Source: Bacillota bacterium
GTDB lineage: Bacteria > Bacillota > Clostridia > Lachnospirales > Lachnospiraceae
Direction of reading: 5' to 3'
Length of the DNA: 64,000 bases
Assembly: GCA_023434365.1 (NCBI GenBank)
Contig: JAEYSV010000014.1
Span: 6,832 to 70,831 of the forward strand
Numbering within the stretch: position 1 is the stretch's first letter; the number at the start of each line of letters is the position of its first letter. The position numbers and the translations under genes are program-made. Under the pieces are notes generated by a model. The model ran no database searches. It had not been told where the DNA came from and saw only the letters and a program-made list of their open reading frames with translations. Of this stretch, positions 34,468-44,037 are shown one piece after another.

Positions 34468-36225
34468 ATGAGAAAACTGATAAAATATTTGAGAGGATAT
34501 GAGAAGGAAAGTATTATCGGCCCATTATTTAAATTATTAGAATCTTGTTTTGAGCTGATTGTTCCTTTAATTATGGCAAGCATTATAGATGTTGGAATTA
34601 AAAATCGAGATGAGGTTCATATCTACAAAATGGCGGGTATATTAGTGTTTTTTGCCGTTCTTGGTCTGGTTTGTGCTCTCACAGCGCAGTATTATGCTGC
34701 GAAGGCAGCATTTGGCTTTGGTACGGCACTACGTAACGCATTATTTGCTCATATCAATACATTTTCTTATCAGGAGATTGAGCGTATCACTACTCCTTCC
34801 TTAATTACCCGTTTGACAAGTGATTTGAATCAAGCACAAAGCGGAGTTAATCTGGTACTTCGTTTATTTTTGCGTGCTCCCTTCATTGTAATCGGTGCCG
34901 TGATCATGGCATTAACTATTAATGTCAGGCTGACACTCATCTTTTTATTAACAATCCCATTTATTTGCTTGGTGCTTTATCTTGTTATGAAGTATACAAT
35001 TCCAATGCATAAGCGCGTACAGCTAAAATTAGAAGCAGTGTCTCGAAGTACCAGAGAGAATCTGATGGGAGTTCGCGTGATTCGCGCATTCTCTAGACAA
35101 CAGGAAGAAAAGATGCGTTTTGATCAGGAGAATCAGAATTTAAACCGTATTGCAATCTTAGTTGGTAAAATAAGTGCATTACTGAATCCAGTTACCTATC
35201 TAATCGTTAATCTTGCAATTATCGCATTATTATGGTTTGGTGGTGAAAGCGTAAATGTCGGAGCAATTACACAGGGAGAACTCATTGCCCTGATTAACTA
35301 TATGTCACAGATTCTATTTGCTCTGATGGCACTCTCGTTTTTAATCATTAACTATACAAAAGCAAGTGCAAGTGCCGAACGAGTTAATGAATTGATGGAG
35401 TTTACACCATCTATGGTGGAAGGAAGCGTTACAAAAACACAGATGGAGGAAAAAATCGCCGATGCTTCGAATCAAGTGGAATTTGATAAGGTATCCTTTT
35501 GTTATTCAAAAGATACAAAGCCTGCCTTATCGAATCTTAGCTTTATTGCAAACGCGGGAGAAACGATTGGAATCATCGGAGGCACGGGAAGCGGCAAATC
35601 TACTCTGGCGAACTTGATTCCAAGATTTTATGATGCGACACAAGGAGAAGTTAAAGTAAATGGTGTTAATGTAGCGGAATATACTTATGCAGCCTTGCGT
35701 GATCAAATTGGGGTGGTTCCTCAAAAAGCAGTACTATTTACCGGGACAATTCGCGAGAACATGCTTTGGGGTAAAAATGATGCAACCGACGAGGAAATCA
35801 TCATGGCTCTTGAGATTGCTCAGGCGAAAGAATTTGTTTTTGCAATGGAGGGCGGGCTAGATGCGATGGTGTATCAGGGTGGCCGAAACCTAAGTGGTGG
35901 GCAAAGACAACGTCTTACGATTGCAAGAGCGCTTGTGAAGAAGCCTCCTATCTTAATTTTAGATGATAGTTCGAGTGCACTTGACTTTGCAACAGATGCT
36001 GCCTTAAGACAGGCATTAAAGCAGCATCTTTCGAGTACAACCGTTTTTATCGTTAGTCAAAGAGCAGCAAGCATGCTGCATGCAGATAAAATCTTAGTAT
36101 TAGAAGAGGGTAATCTGGTGGCAGAAGGGACGCATAAAGAACTTCGTACATCCTGTAGTATCTATCAGGAAATATGCGAATTGCAGTTTGGAAAGGAGTC
36201 AAAAGAAGATGAACCATCAAAATGA
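34468..36225 (+). CDS. ABC exporter half-transporter with degenerate ATP site
   Basis: A 585-residue protein with six membrane helices (about 15-290) and a C-terminal ATPase. Walker A is GGTGSGKST and the signature LSGGQRQRLTIARAL. Walker B ends in LILDDSSSALD, with Asp where the catalytic Glu should be. The switch His is Gln (FIVSQRAAS). These changes mark the non-catalytic partner of heterodimeric type IV exporters such as TM287/288 or LmrCD. ATG with AGAGGAG. It overlaps the next gene by 17 bases. The substrate, possibly drugs or lipids, is unknown. Confidence 0.9.
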   Translation: MRKLIKYLRGYEKESIIGPLFKLLESCFELIVPLIMASIIDVGIKNRDEVHIYKMAGILVFFAVLGLVCALTAQYYAAKAAFGFGTALRNALFAHINTFSYQEIERITTPSLITRLTSDLNQAQSGVNLVLRLFLRAPFIVIGAVIMALTINVRLTLIFLLTIPFICLVLYLVMKYTIPMHKRVQLKLEAVSRSTRENLMGVRVIRAFSRQQEEKMRFDQENQNLNRIAILVGKISALLNPVTYLIVNLAIIALLWFGGESVNVGAITQGELIALINYMSQILFALMALSFLIINYTKASASAERVNELMEFTPSMVEGSVTKTQMEEKIADASNQVEFDKVSFCYSKDTKPALSNLSFIANAGETIGIIGGTGSGKSTLANLIPRFYDATQGEVKVNGVNVAEYTYAALRDQIGVVPQKAVLFTGTIRENMLWGKNDATDEEIIMALEIAQAKEFVFAMEGGLDAMVYQGGRNLSGGQRQRLTIARALVKKPPILILDDSSSALDFATDAALRQALKQHLSSTTVFIVSQRAASMLHADKILVLEEGNLVAEGTHKELRTSCSIYQEICELQFGKESKEDEPSK

Positions 36226-37987
36226 GAAAGATATGGGTCGTATACAGACCTTAAAACGACTACTTAAGATGATTCGGTCTTATTGGTTACTCCTTTCGAT
36301 ATCGCTTATCTTTGCATTCATTTCGGTTATTGCAACGCTATATGTCCCAATTCTGATTGGGCAAGGTGTTGATAGAATCGTAGGAGTCAACCAGGTTGAT
36401 TTTGATTATATTCTCGCAATTATCATCAAGTTAATAATTGTGGTAATGGTAACCAATATTGCTCAGTGGTTTATGAGCTTATGTACCAATAAAGTTGCGT
36501 ATCATACGGCAAGAGACATTCGCCAGATGGCATTTTACCGTCTGAATGGATTGCCACTTTCCTATATCGATTCACTTTCTCATGGAGATATACTAAGCCG
36601 AATCACGACGGATGTAGATCAGATATCAGATGGATTACTGCTCGGATTTTCCCAGTTATTTACCGGGCTTATAACAATCGTTGGAACGTTAGGTTTTATG
36701 TTATCAATCAATGTTAAGATTACTGTCATCGTAGTTCTGATTACTCCAATTTCTTTGTTGGTAGCCAGCTTTATAGCAAGAAAAACGTTTCATTTATTTA
36801 ATGAACAATCCGCAGTACGTGGAGATATGACAGCATACATTAATGAAATGATAGGCAATCAAAAGGTGGTGAAAGCCTTTGGTTATGAAGAGAAGGCGAA
36901 AGAGCACTTTGCAAAAGTAAATGAAGATTACCGTGAAGTTGGTATCCGAGCGTTATATTATTCAGCGATTTCTAACCCAAGTACCCGGTTTGTCAATAGC
37001 CTCGTTTATATGAGTGTAGGGGTCGTAGGAGCATTTTCTGTAATACAGGGTCAGTTTTCTGTTGGCCGACTTACTTCCTTTTTGACTTATGCTAATCAGT
37101 ACACTAAACCATTTAACGAAATCAGCAGTGTTGTTACAGAATTTCAAAGTGCTTTGGCAAGTGCAAAACGTGTCTTTGCAATCATTGAGGAGATACCAGA
37201 ATCAACCTATGAGCGTCCTGTGACGACTCTTTCGAATGTAAAAGGAAGGGTAGAACTTAATGAGGTTAGTTTTAGCTATGACAAAGAAAAAACGTTGATT
37301 GAGGATCTGAATCTGCTTGTTTTACCAGGACAAAAGATTGCAATTGTTGGACCAACGGGCTGTGGGAAAACAACGATCATTAACCTGCTTATGAGATTTT
37401 ATGAGGTGGATCAAGGGAGCATCAGTGTGGATAACAAGAAGATTACAGAGGTAGCATTTGAGAATCTTCGCACGAATTATGGTATGGTTCTTCAAGAAAC
37501 CTGGTTACGATCTGGAACGATTCGCGAAAATATTGCTTATGGTAAACCAGAGGCGAAAATGGAGGAAATCATTGCTGCAGCGAAAGCCTCATATGCACAT
37601 GGGTTTATCGAGAGATTAAAAGACGGTTATGATACTATCATATCAGAGGAGTCTACCAGCCTTTCGGAAGGACAAAAGCAGCTGTTATGTATTGCCAGAG
37701 TGATGCTTTGTTTGCCACCAATGCTAATACTTGATGAAGCAACATCAAGTATTGACACTAGAACGGAGTTAAGAGTCAGCGAAGCATTTACAAAAATGAT
37801 GGCTAATAGAACGAGTTTCATCGTTGCACATAGGCTTTCTACGATTCAGAATGCAGATATTATCCTTGTGATGAAAAGTGGTAAAATTATCGAACAGGGG
37901 AATCATCAGTCGTTGATGAAGAAAAATGGTTTCTATGCCAATCTTTATCAAAGTCAGTTTCTACACATTGAACAAGCGGTATCTTGA
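36209..37987 (+). CDS. ABC exporter half-transporter, catalytic partner
   Basis: ATG at 36209 follows AAAGGAG within the end of the previous gene; an in-frame TTG at 36188 is less likely. The 592-residue protein has six membrane helices and an ATPase with Walker A GPTGCGKTT. Walker B is canonical (LILDEATSSID) and the switch His normal (IVAHRLST). Its signature reads LSEGQKQLL rather than LSGGQ. Paired with the previous protein, this gives one degenerate and one consensus ATP site, as in known heterodimeric exporters. Confidence 0.92.
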   Translation: MNHQNEKDMGRIQTLKRLLKMIRSYWLLLSISLIFAFISVIATLYVPILIGQGVDRIVGVNQVDFDYILAIIIKLIIVVMVTNIAQWFMSLCTNKVAYHTARDIRQMAFYRLNGLPLSYIDSLSHGDILSRITTDVDQISDGLLLGFSQLFTGLITIVGTLGFMLSINVKITVIVVLITPISLLVASFIARKTFHLFNEQSAVRGDMTAYINEMIGNQKVVKAFGYEEKAKEHFAKVNEDYREVGIRALYYSAISNPSTRFVNSLVYMSVGVVGAFSVIQGQFSVGRLTSFLTYANQYTKPFNEISSVVTEFQSALASAKRVFAIIEEIPESTYERPVTTLSNVKGRVELNEVSFSYDKEKTLIEDLNLLVLPGQKIAIVGPTGCGKTTIINLLMRFYEVDQGSISVDNKKITEVAFENLRTNYGMVLQETWLRSGTIRENIAYGKPEAKMEEIIAAAKASYAHGFIERLKDGYDTIISEESTSLSEGQKQLLCIARVMLCLPPMLILDEATSSIDTRTELRVSEAFTKMMANRTSFIVAHRLSTIQNADIILVMKSGKIIEQGNHQSLMKKNGFYANLYQSQFLHIEQAVS

Positions 37988-38012
37988 GTTTTAACGGATG
38001 AAAGCGTATAAT
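37984..38012 (+). promoter_or_regulatory. Promoter of the LURP-one family gene
   Basis: TTGAGT, 17-base spacer, TATAAT. The -35 overlaps the stop codon of the ABC gene. Confidence 0.7.
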
Positions 38013-38038
38013 ATAAAAAAATTAAAAGGGGCGATTTT

Positions 38039-38518
38039 ATGAAACTCTATATAAAACAACGTGTGTTTAGTATTGGTGATAAATATGATGTCTATGATGA
38101 ATATCAAAACCCTGTATTTCAAGTACAAAGTGAGATATTTACGCTTGCTGCAAAGATTCATATTAATGATAACTTTGGAAATGAAATCTACTATATTCAA
38201 CGTAAAGTGTTTAGCTTCATGGCTCAGTATGAGATTTACCACAAAGGGGTTCTTAGTGCCAGATTAAAGCAGAATTTCTCATTCTTTAGGGGTAAGTTAT
38301 CAATTGAGAGTGAGTATGGTGACTTTCAGATTGAAGGTAATCTAATTGGGCATGAGTATGTGGTATATCAAAATGGCAGGGTATTAGGAAGTGTTCTTAA
38401 AAAATGGTTATCCTGGTCTGATGTATATGAGTTAACGATTACCGATCAAAATGATGCGGCTTTTTTTGCAGCCGTAGTAATCGCAATTGATAATTGTCTT
38501 CATAATGATAAAAAGTAA
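38039..38518 (+). CDS. LURP-one-related (DUF567/Tubby-like) protein (159 aa)
   Basis: A small all-beta protein starting MKLYIKQRVFSIGDKYDVYD. It has repeated strands such as NEIYYIQRKVFSF and YEIYHKGVLSARLKQ. This matches the LURP-one-related family (Tubby-like barrel), whose bacterial role is unclear. No signal peptide. ATG with AAAAGGGG. Confidence 0.82.
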   Translation: MKLYIKQRVFSIGDKYDVYDEYQNPVFQVQSEIFTLAAKIHINDNFGNEIYYIQRKVFSFMAQYEIYHKGVLSARLKQNFSFFRGKLSIESEYGDFQIEGNLIGHEYVVYQNGRVLGSVLKKWLSWSDVYELTITDQNDAAFFAAVVIAIDNCLHNDKK

Positions 38519-38561
38519 AGGGAAAGACTTAAGATAACCACAAAGTCTAATGGTGGAGTGC

Positions 38562-39386
38562 ATGAAACATCAAAAGAAAATCCTTGTCATTCATGACCTG
38601 GCCTGTTATGGGAGATGTGCCATGACTGTAATTGTACCGATTCTATCGGCATATGGAGCGGAAGTAGTGCCGGTCCCTACTACGTTATTGTCGAGTAATG
38701 GCGCATTTCCTAATTATTATAAACAAGAACTTACGGAAGCCATGAGGGGCATTTTTCAACATTTTGAAGAACTTGAGGTAACATTTGATATGGTTATCAT
38801 AGGTTATCTGGTTAATTATGAGCAGGCAATGCTAATCAAAGAAGTACTTCCAAAACTGATGAAGCCAGATGCCTTGGTAATATTAGATCCTATCATGGGA
38901 GATAACAAACGATTGTATTCGGTGACCTCAAACGAAGTTGTCAAAGGATATCAGGAGCTAGTTAGGGTAGCAGATATGATAACTCCGAATGTTACAGAAT
39001 GCCTGGCTTTGATTAATGAGGATTTGTCGAGTGAAGTTAGTACTAGCAAACTGATTGAGAGATTAAAGACTGCAGGAGCAAAGAATATCATTATTACGAG
39101 TGTGACCAAAAAGGATCAGCTCACCAATGTAGTATCGCTACTTGATAATGAGATTGTGAGTTTGCCAGTGAATAGGATAGAAGATCAAAGAAGTGGTACA
39201 GGAGATGTGTTTTTAGGAGTATTAGCAGGGGAACTAGCCAATGGAGAAGAGGCAATAAGTGCTGTGCGTTATGCAGCGGACTTTATTAGCGAAACATTAA
39301 CAGATACTTTAACCTATGAACTACCATCAAACCGTGGAGTTGTATTTGAAAAAAGCCTTAAGAAACTCACCAAAAGAATTCCCTAA
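38562..39386 (+). CDS. Pyridoxamine/pyridoxal kinase, PfkB/ribokinase-type
   Basis: ATG at 38562 has TGGTGGAG just upstream, although an in-frame ATG at 38550 is open. The 274-residue protein begins KILVIHDLACYGRCAMTV and has the anion-hole/catalytic motif RSGTGDVFLG near the C-terminus. It matches PdxY-like kinases that phosphorylate B6 vitamers for salvage of pyridoxal phosphate. It converges with the amidase gene; AAGCCTTA/TAAGGCTT at 39353-39391 is a weak shared terminator. Confidence 0.88.
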   Translation: MKHQKKILVIHDLACYGRCAMTVIVPILSAYGAEVVPVPTTLLSSNGAFPNYYKQELTEAMRGIFQHFEELEVTFDMVIIGYLVNYEQAMLIKEVLPKLMKPDALVILDPIMGDNKRLYSVTSNEVVKGYQELVRVADMITPNVTECLALINEDLSSEVSTSKLIERLKTAGAKNIIITSVTKKDQLTNVVSLLDNEIVSLPVNRIEDQRSGTGDVFLGVLAGELANGEEAISAVRYAADFISETLTDTLTYELPSNRGVVFEKSLKKLTKRIP

Positions 39387-39395
39387 GGCTTGTAA

Positions 39396-39974
39396 CTAAT
39401 TAATCTGAGGTAAATCAAGGAAATTTAGTAAACCAACATAGATACCGTAAGCAAATTGATACTGATCATTTCTTAGTTTTTCAGCATCACTTTCATTGGA
39501 TAGATAAGCCAATTCTACTAATACTGCTGGCATTGATGTTCTTCTAAGAACATAAAGTGCTGGGTTGGTTCGGACGCCATTGTCTTTTGTTCCGACACGA
39601 CGCACTATTTCATCTAAGATCTCCCTGGCAAGCTCAGCTGACTTAGTTCCAGTTTTGTAAATATAAACCTCCGTTCCATTAATTGCAGGGTTAACGTTGG
39701 CATTGCCATGGATGCTGATAAAATAATCTGCTGGCCAGCTGTTCGCCATTTCTACACGTTCCCGAAGACTAGAAGCATTGGTTGTTCCAAGTACTGCTTC
39801 TGGGTTAGGTCTTGATAGACGGGCCTCAAAGCGGTCATCTGCATCCAAAATATCAAATAAATATGCACCAACCTGATAGGTGATATCCTGTTCCATAAGT
39901 CCAAAGCCTACAGCACCAGTATTATGATAACCGGTAGGGTTATGCCCTTGATCTATGAATATTTTTATGGCCAA
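39396..39974 (-). CDS. N-acetylmuramoyl-L-alanine amidase (Amidase_3)
   Basis: A 192-residue zinc amidase domain with ligands in FIDQGHNP, MEQDITYQ and SIHGNANV. It cuts the bond between muramic acid and L-alanine in peptidoglycan. There is no signal peptide or wall-binding module, so it is a bare catalytic domain that might act after lysis, in spore or mother-cell events, or through non-classical export. ATG with AAAGGATG. Confidence 0.88.
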   Translation of the reverse strand: MAIKIFIDQGHNPTGYHNTGAVGFGLMEQDITYQVGAYLFDILDADDRFEARLSRPNPEAVLGTTNASSLRERVEMANSWPADYFISIHGNANVNPAINGTEVYIYKTGTKSAELAREILDEIVRRVGTKDNGVRTNPALYVLRRTSMPAVLVELAYLSNESDAEKLRNDQYQFAYGIYVGLLNFLDLPQIN

Positions 39975-40252
39975 AATCTCACATCCTTTCTATGATATTG
40001 TTGATGATGACTAGAGTTAGCTCATAACGTATTCAATTACAATATCATAATATTCAGAATGAGAGTTACTGTTACCTAAAATGTAAGGAAGTAAGTGAAG
40101 GAATGGTCATATTAATAAGTCAATATATCATAATCCACATTAATAAGGATGGTATATTCCATTTATTCTAGTGCTTCTTGTAGTAAGATAATAAGGTTAA
40201 AGCTAAGCATAATCAATCAAAAGAGAAGTAGCATACTGCAAGGAGGCACAAA

Positions 40253-41620
40253 ATGTTTCGTAGACTACATAATTCATCAAAGGATATGACAGAAGGAAGT
40301 CCTTTAAAACTCATACTAACATTTGCGATACCAATGTTAATCGGGAATATATTTCAACAGTTTTACAATATGGTAGATGCTATCGTAGTAGGCCGTTATG
40401 AAGGAGAAAATGCCTTAGCAGCAGTAGGTACCAGTACATCACCGAACTTTTTAATCTTTTCGTTAATAGTTGGTCTGTCCACCGGATTGTCAATTATTAT
40501 ATCACAATATTATGGAGCGAAGGATTACGAAAATGTAAGAAAGACCTTTGCGACTGCTTCGTTTACCATATTTGGAGCTGCATTACTTATGAGTGCAATT
40601 GGTTTCTTTGCTGCAAGGCCCATTCTGATATTCTTAAATGCACCTGCCAATGTGTTAGAGGATGCTACGCTTTATATGAAGATTTCTTCACTTGGTATCA
40701 TTGGAGTAAGCTTCTATAATATGATTGCCTCTACACTTCGAGCACTTGGAGATAGCATTACTCCGTTACTTTTTTTGATTCTTGCAAGTATAATGAATGC
40801 AGTACTTGACATATTATTTGTATACGTCTTCCATATGGGAGTAGCCGGAGTTGCGATTGCAACCATTATTGCCCAAATTAGTTCAGCGTTAGGCTGTATT
40901 ATTTATGCATTTAAGAAGATGACAATTCTTAGGTTATCAAAAAGTGAGTTTCGGCCTGATAAGGCCATATTCAAAAAATGTATTAAGCTTGGTCTACCAG
41001 TAGCGTTACAAAATTCCTTTATCGCATGTTCTAATATGGCTCTGCAGGGAATAATAAATGGATATGGAGAGTCATATATAGCAGCGAATGTGGCGGAGAA
41101 TAAAATTGACTCTATAGTTTATATGCCTTCCTCATCGCTTGGTATGGCACTCAGTACCTTTGCCGGTCAGAATGTAGGAGCAGGAAAACCAGAACGAGTT
41201 AAACAAGGTTTTCGTGCAGCAATGAAAATTATCATCGGATATTGTCTATTTATGACACTATTTATGTATTTTGCAAGTCCATATTTGGTTAGAATCTTTA
41301 CGAAAAGCGATTTTGTTGTGGAATTAGGAACTAGCGCATTACGTATCACCTGCTTTTTCTATCTCTTTGTAAGTACAATATTTATCTCACGGAGTTTGTT
41401 AAGTGGTGCTGGAGATGTAAAAGTACCAATGGTTATGGGTATATCAGAGGTAGTATGCCGATACGTTTTTGCAACGATACTAACAGCAACAAGCCTTGGT
41501 TACTTAGGAATCTATGTAGCCACCGCAATCAACTGGACAGTGACCTCTGCTATTGGTATGATAAGATACTTAAGTGGAAAATGGAAATTAAAAGGGATAG
41601 TGAATACAAATCATACTTGA
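40253..41620 (+). CDS. MATE family efflux transporter
   Basis: A 455-residue protein with twelve membrane helices in two halves. It starts with the typical DMTEGSPLKLILTFAIPMLIGNIFQQFYNMVDAIVVGRY region and has QNVGAGKPERVKQGFR in the second half. It would export cationic compounds using Na+ or H+; the substrate is unknown. ATG follows AAGGAGGC. Confidence 0.92.
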   Translation: MFRRLHNSSKDMTEGSPLKLILTFAIPMLIGNIFQQFYNMVDAIVVGRYEGENALAAVGTSTSPNFLIFSLIVGLSTGLSIIISQYYGAKDYENVRKTFATASFTIFGAALLMSAIGFFAARPILIFLNAPANVLEDATLYMKISSLGIIGVSFYNMIASTLRALGDSITPLLFLILASIMNAVLDILFVYVFHMGVAGVAIATIIAQISSALGCIIYAFKKMTILRLSKSEFRPDKAIFKKCIKLGLPVALQNSFIACSNMALQGIINGYGESYIAANVAENKIDSIVYMPSSSLGMALSTFAGQNVGAGKPERVKQGFRAAMKIIIGYCLFMTLFMYFASPYLVRIFTKSDFVVELGTSALRITCFFYLFVSTIFISRSLLSGAGDVKVPMVMGISEVVCRYVFATILTATSLGYLGIYVATAINWTVTSAIGMIRYLSGKWKLKGIVNTNHT

Positions 41621-41646
41621 TAGTTTTATATTCGATATGTTAGAAT
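41617..41646 (+). promoter_or_regulatory. Promoter of asnA
   Basis: TTGATA, 18-base spacer, TAGAAT, starting at the end of the MATE gene. Confidence 0.6.
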
Positions 41647-41689
41647 ATAACGGTTAGATGTTAGAAATTGTTAATAAAAGGAGAAAAAG

Positions 41690-42700
41690 ATGGAACGATT
41701 AAATTTTCCGGTAGAATATAACAGCCAGATGACGATACGAGAGACAGAAATCGCCATTAAAACAGTGAAAGACTATTTTGAACGTGAATTAGCAAAACAA
41801 CTCAATTTGACAAGAGTATCTGCCCCTTTGTTTGTAAAACCAGAGACTGGGTTAAATGATAACTTAAATGGAGTAGAACGTCCGGTTAGTTTTGGAGTAA
41901 AAGAGCAAAATGATGCTGAAGTTGAAATAGTACATTCTCTTGCAAAATGGAAACGACTTGCATTAAAACGGTACGATTTTGCAGAAGGCGAAGGTTTGTA
42001 CACAGACATGAACGCAATTCGTCGTGATGAAGATACGGATAATATTCATTCTATTTTTGTTGACCAGTGGGACTGGGAACGAGTGATATTAAAAGAAAAT
42101 CGTACGATCGAGACGCTAAAAGAGACGGTTTCTAAAGTATATGAAGCTCTAAAAAATACGGAAAACTATATCTCAACTATATATCCTTTTATAACGCCAA
42201 TTTTACCTGAGGAGATTACTTTTATCACATCACAAGAGCTTGAAGATAGATACCCTGATTTAACACCAAAACAAAGAGAACGTGAGATTAGCATTGAAAA
42301 AAGAGCAGTATTTATTATGCAGATAGGTGGATTATTAGCCTCTGGAGAACGCCACGATGGCAGAGCACCGGATTATGATGATTGGAAACTAAATGGTGAC
42401 ATTTTAGTCTATTATCCGGTTTTAGATATCGGTCTTGAGCTCTCCTCTATGGGAATTAGGGTAGACGAAGATTCCTTAATGGTTCAGTTAAAAGCAAGTA
42501 ATGAAGAAGCTCGTAAAGAGTTACCATTTCAGAAGGCTATTTTAGACAAAGAGCTGCCTTACACGGTTGGTGGTGGAATTGGACAGTCCAGAATCTGTAT
42601 GTTTTTCTTAAGAAAAGCTCATATCGGTGAAGTTCAGGCATCTATCTGGCCTGAGGAAACCATCAGATTATGTGAAGAGCATAATATATCACTGTTATAA
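41690..42700 (+). CDS. asnA: Aspartate-ammonia ligase
   Basis: A 336-residue class II synthetase-like enzyme of normal length. Hallmarks are RVSAPLFVKPETGLNDNLNG, AIRRDEDTDNIHS and GGGIGQSRICMFFL. It makes asparagine from aspartate, ammonia and ATP. ATG follows AAAAGGAG. A histidine-phosphatase gene begins 38 bases downstream and may be cotranscribed. Confidence 0.97.
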   Translation: MERLNFPVEYNSQMTIRETEIAIKTVKDYFERELAKQLNLTRVSAPLFVKPETGLNDNLNGVERPVSFGVKEQNDAEVEIVHSLAKWKRLALKRYDFAEGEGLYTDMNAIRRDEDTDNIHSIFVDQWDWERVILKENRTIETLKETVSKVYEALKNTENYISTIYPFITPILPEEITFITSQELEDRYPDLTPKQREREISIEKRAVFIMQIGGLLASGERHDGRAPDYDDWKLNGDILVYYPVLDIGLELSSMGIRVDEDSLMVQLKASNEEARKELPFQKAILDKELPYTVGGGIGQSRICMFFLRKAHIGEVQASIWPEETIRLCEEHNISLL

Positions 42701-42738
42701 TAAATGGAGAATGCGAAAGACAACTAGGAGACAGAACA

Positions 42739-43395
42739 ATGAATATTTATCTGATTCGACATGCCAGGCAGGCTTCTACCTTATGTAATGTTAATGTCTC
42801 TTTGTCAGAGGCTGGTGAAAGCCAAGCCAGGCTACTAGCTAAGCGGTTAGAACATTATTCCATTGATGCGATATATTCCAGTGATTTATTACGTGCCGTC
42901 GAGACTGCCGGTATAATAAACAAGCATTTAATTAAGACAGTAGGGCGAAGATGCCCCTATGTAATATCTAAGTCATTGCGGGAGTTTGATTATGGGGAAT
43001 TAGAGGGTATTGAAAATGATGAGGTAAAGAAACAATACCACGAGTTTTTTGAAGAAAGAGATAAATATGAAAGGGATCTGAAGTTTCCAGGGGGAGAGTG
43101 TGGGCAGCAGGTTTTTGAGCGCGCATATCAGGAATTGCTAGGGATGACAGATGAAAAGTATCAGAACATAGCAGTAGTAACTCATGGAGGAACAATTAGG
43201 TCCCTTTTGACCGGCTTGCTTGGGCTTGACCAAGCAAAAAAACTGTTATTTGGTCTTACTTTAGAAAACTGTAGTATCACTCAGTTATACTATAACAAAC
43301 ATAATAAGCGATTTTACTTAGAACGGTTCAATGATTTTGCACATTTGGAGGGTCATCAGGAGCTGTTACGTAGGAATTGGACAAAGGAGAATTAA
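42739..43395 (+). CDS. Histidine phosphatase family protein
   Basis: A 218-residue phosphoglycerate-mutase-like protein. The phosphohistidine motif is LIRHARQAST, with Ala where RHG usually has Gly, and the second His is in VVTHGGTIRSL. REFDYGELEG follows the family pattern. It is a probable small-molecule phosphatase; the substrate is unknown. It lies 3 bases before the Maf gene and is likely cotranscribed with it. Confidence 0.87.
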   Translation: MNIYLIRHARQASTLCNVNVSLSEAGESQARLLAKRLEHYSIDAIYSSDLLRAVETAGIINKHLIKTVGRRCPYVISKSLREFDYGELEGIENDEVKKQYHEFFEERDKYERDLKFPGGECGQQVFERAYQELLGMTDEKYQNIAVVTHGGTIRSLLTGLLGLDQAKKLLFGLTLENCSITQLYYNKHNKRFYLERFNDFAHLEGHQELLRRNWTKEN

Positions 43396-43398
43396 TAT

Positions 43399-44007
43399 AT
43401 GCACAAAGTAATATTAGCTTCGAATTCACCGAGAAGAAAAGAAATCCTAAAGCAGGCAGGCATCAAGTTTGAAGTATTACCTAGTACAAAGGAAGAAATA
43501 ATTACAAAACGTATGCCAGAAGATGTAGTAAAAGAATTATCAGCGCTTAAGGCCCATGATATCGCAATGCAAACGGACGAAAGTGCGATTATTATTGGAG
43601 CAGATACCATTGTTGTCATTAACAATCAGATTCTTGGAAAACCAAAGGATAAAAAAGAAGCAGAACGCATGTTACGTCTGTTGCAGGGGAATACACATCA
43701 GGTTTATACTGGGGTTACGGTATTGGTACGTAATAAGAATGAAGACCGTACCGATTATTCAATGAAGACGATTCAGTTCGTGGAAAAAACCCAAGTCAAA
43801 GTATATCCAATGAACGATAGTGCAATCATTGACTATATTACGACAGAAGAGCCGATGGATAAGGCAGGAGCATATGCGATACAAGGTAAATTCGCGGTGT
43901 ATATTCACAGCATAAATGGGGACTATTATAATGTTATGGGATTCCCAATCGGCCGATTTTATTATGAACTTAAGCGCCAGGGAATTGATATACTTACAAA
44001 AAAATAA
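43399..44007 (+). CDS. maf: Maf-like nucleotide pyrophosphatase
   Basis: A 202-residue Maf/HAM1-type protein opening HKVILASNSPRRKEILKQAG. The acidic motif is IIGADTIVVI and the later KAGAYAIQGKFAVYIHSING is characteristic of the dTTP/UTP or m5UTP pyrophosphatase group. It hydrolyses non-canonical or excess nucleoside triphosphates and has been linked to septum control. Confidence 0.93.
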   Translation: MHKVILASNSPRRKEILKQAGIKFEVLPSTKEEIITKRMPEDVVKELSALKAHDIAMQTDESAIIIGADTIVVINNQILGKPKDKKEAERMLRLLQGNTHQVYTGVTVLVRNKNEDRTDYSMKTIQFVEKTQVKVYPMNDSAIIDYITTEEPMDKAGAYAIQGKFAVYIHSINGDYYNVMGFPIGRFYYELKRQGIDILTKK

Positions 44008-44037
44008 GAACAATAAGGAAGACGTTAATACCTTAAC

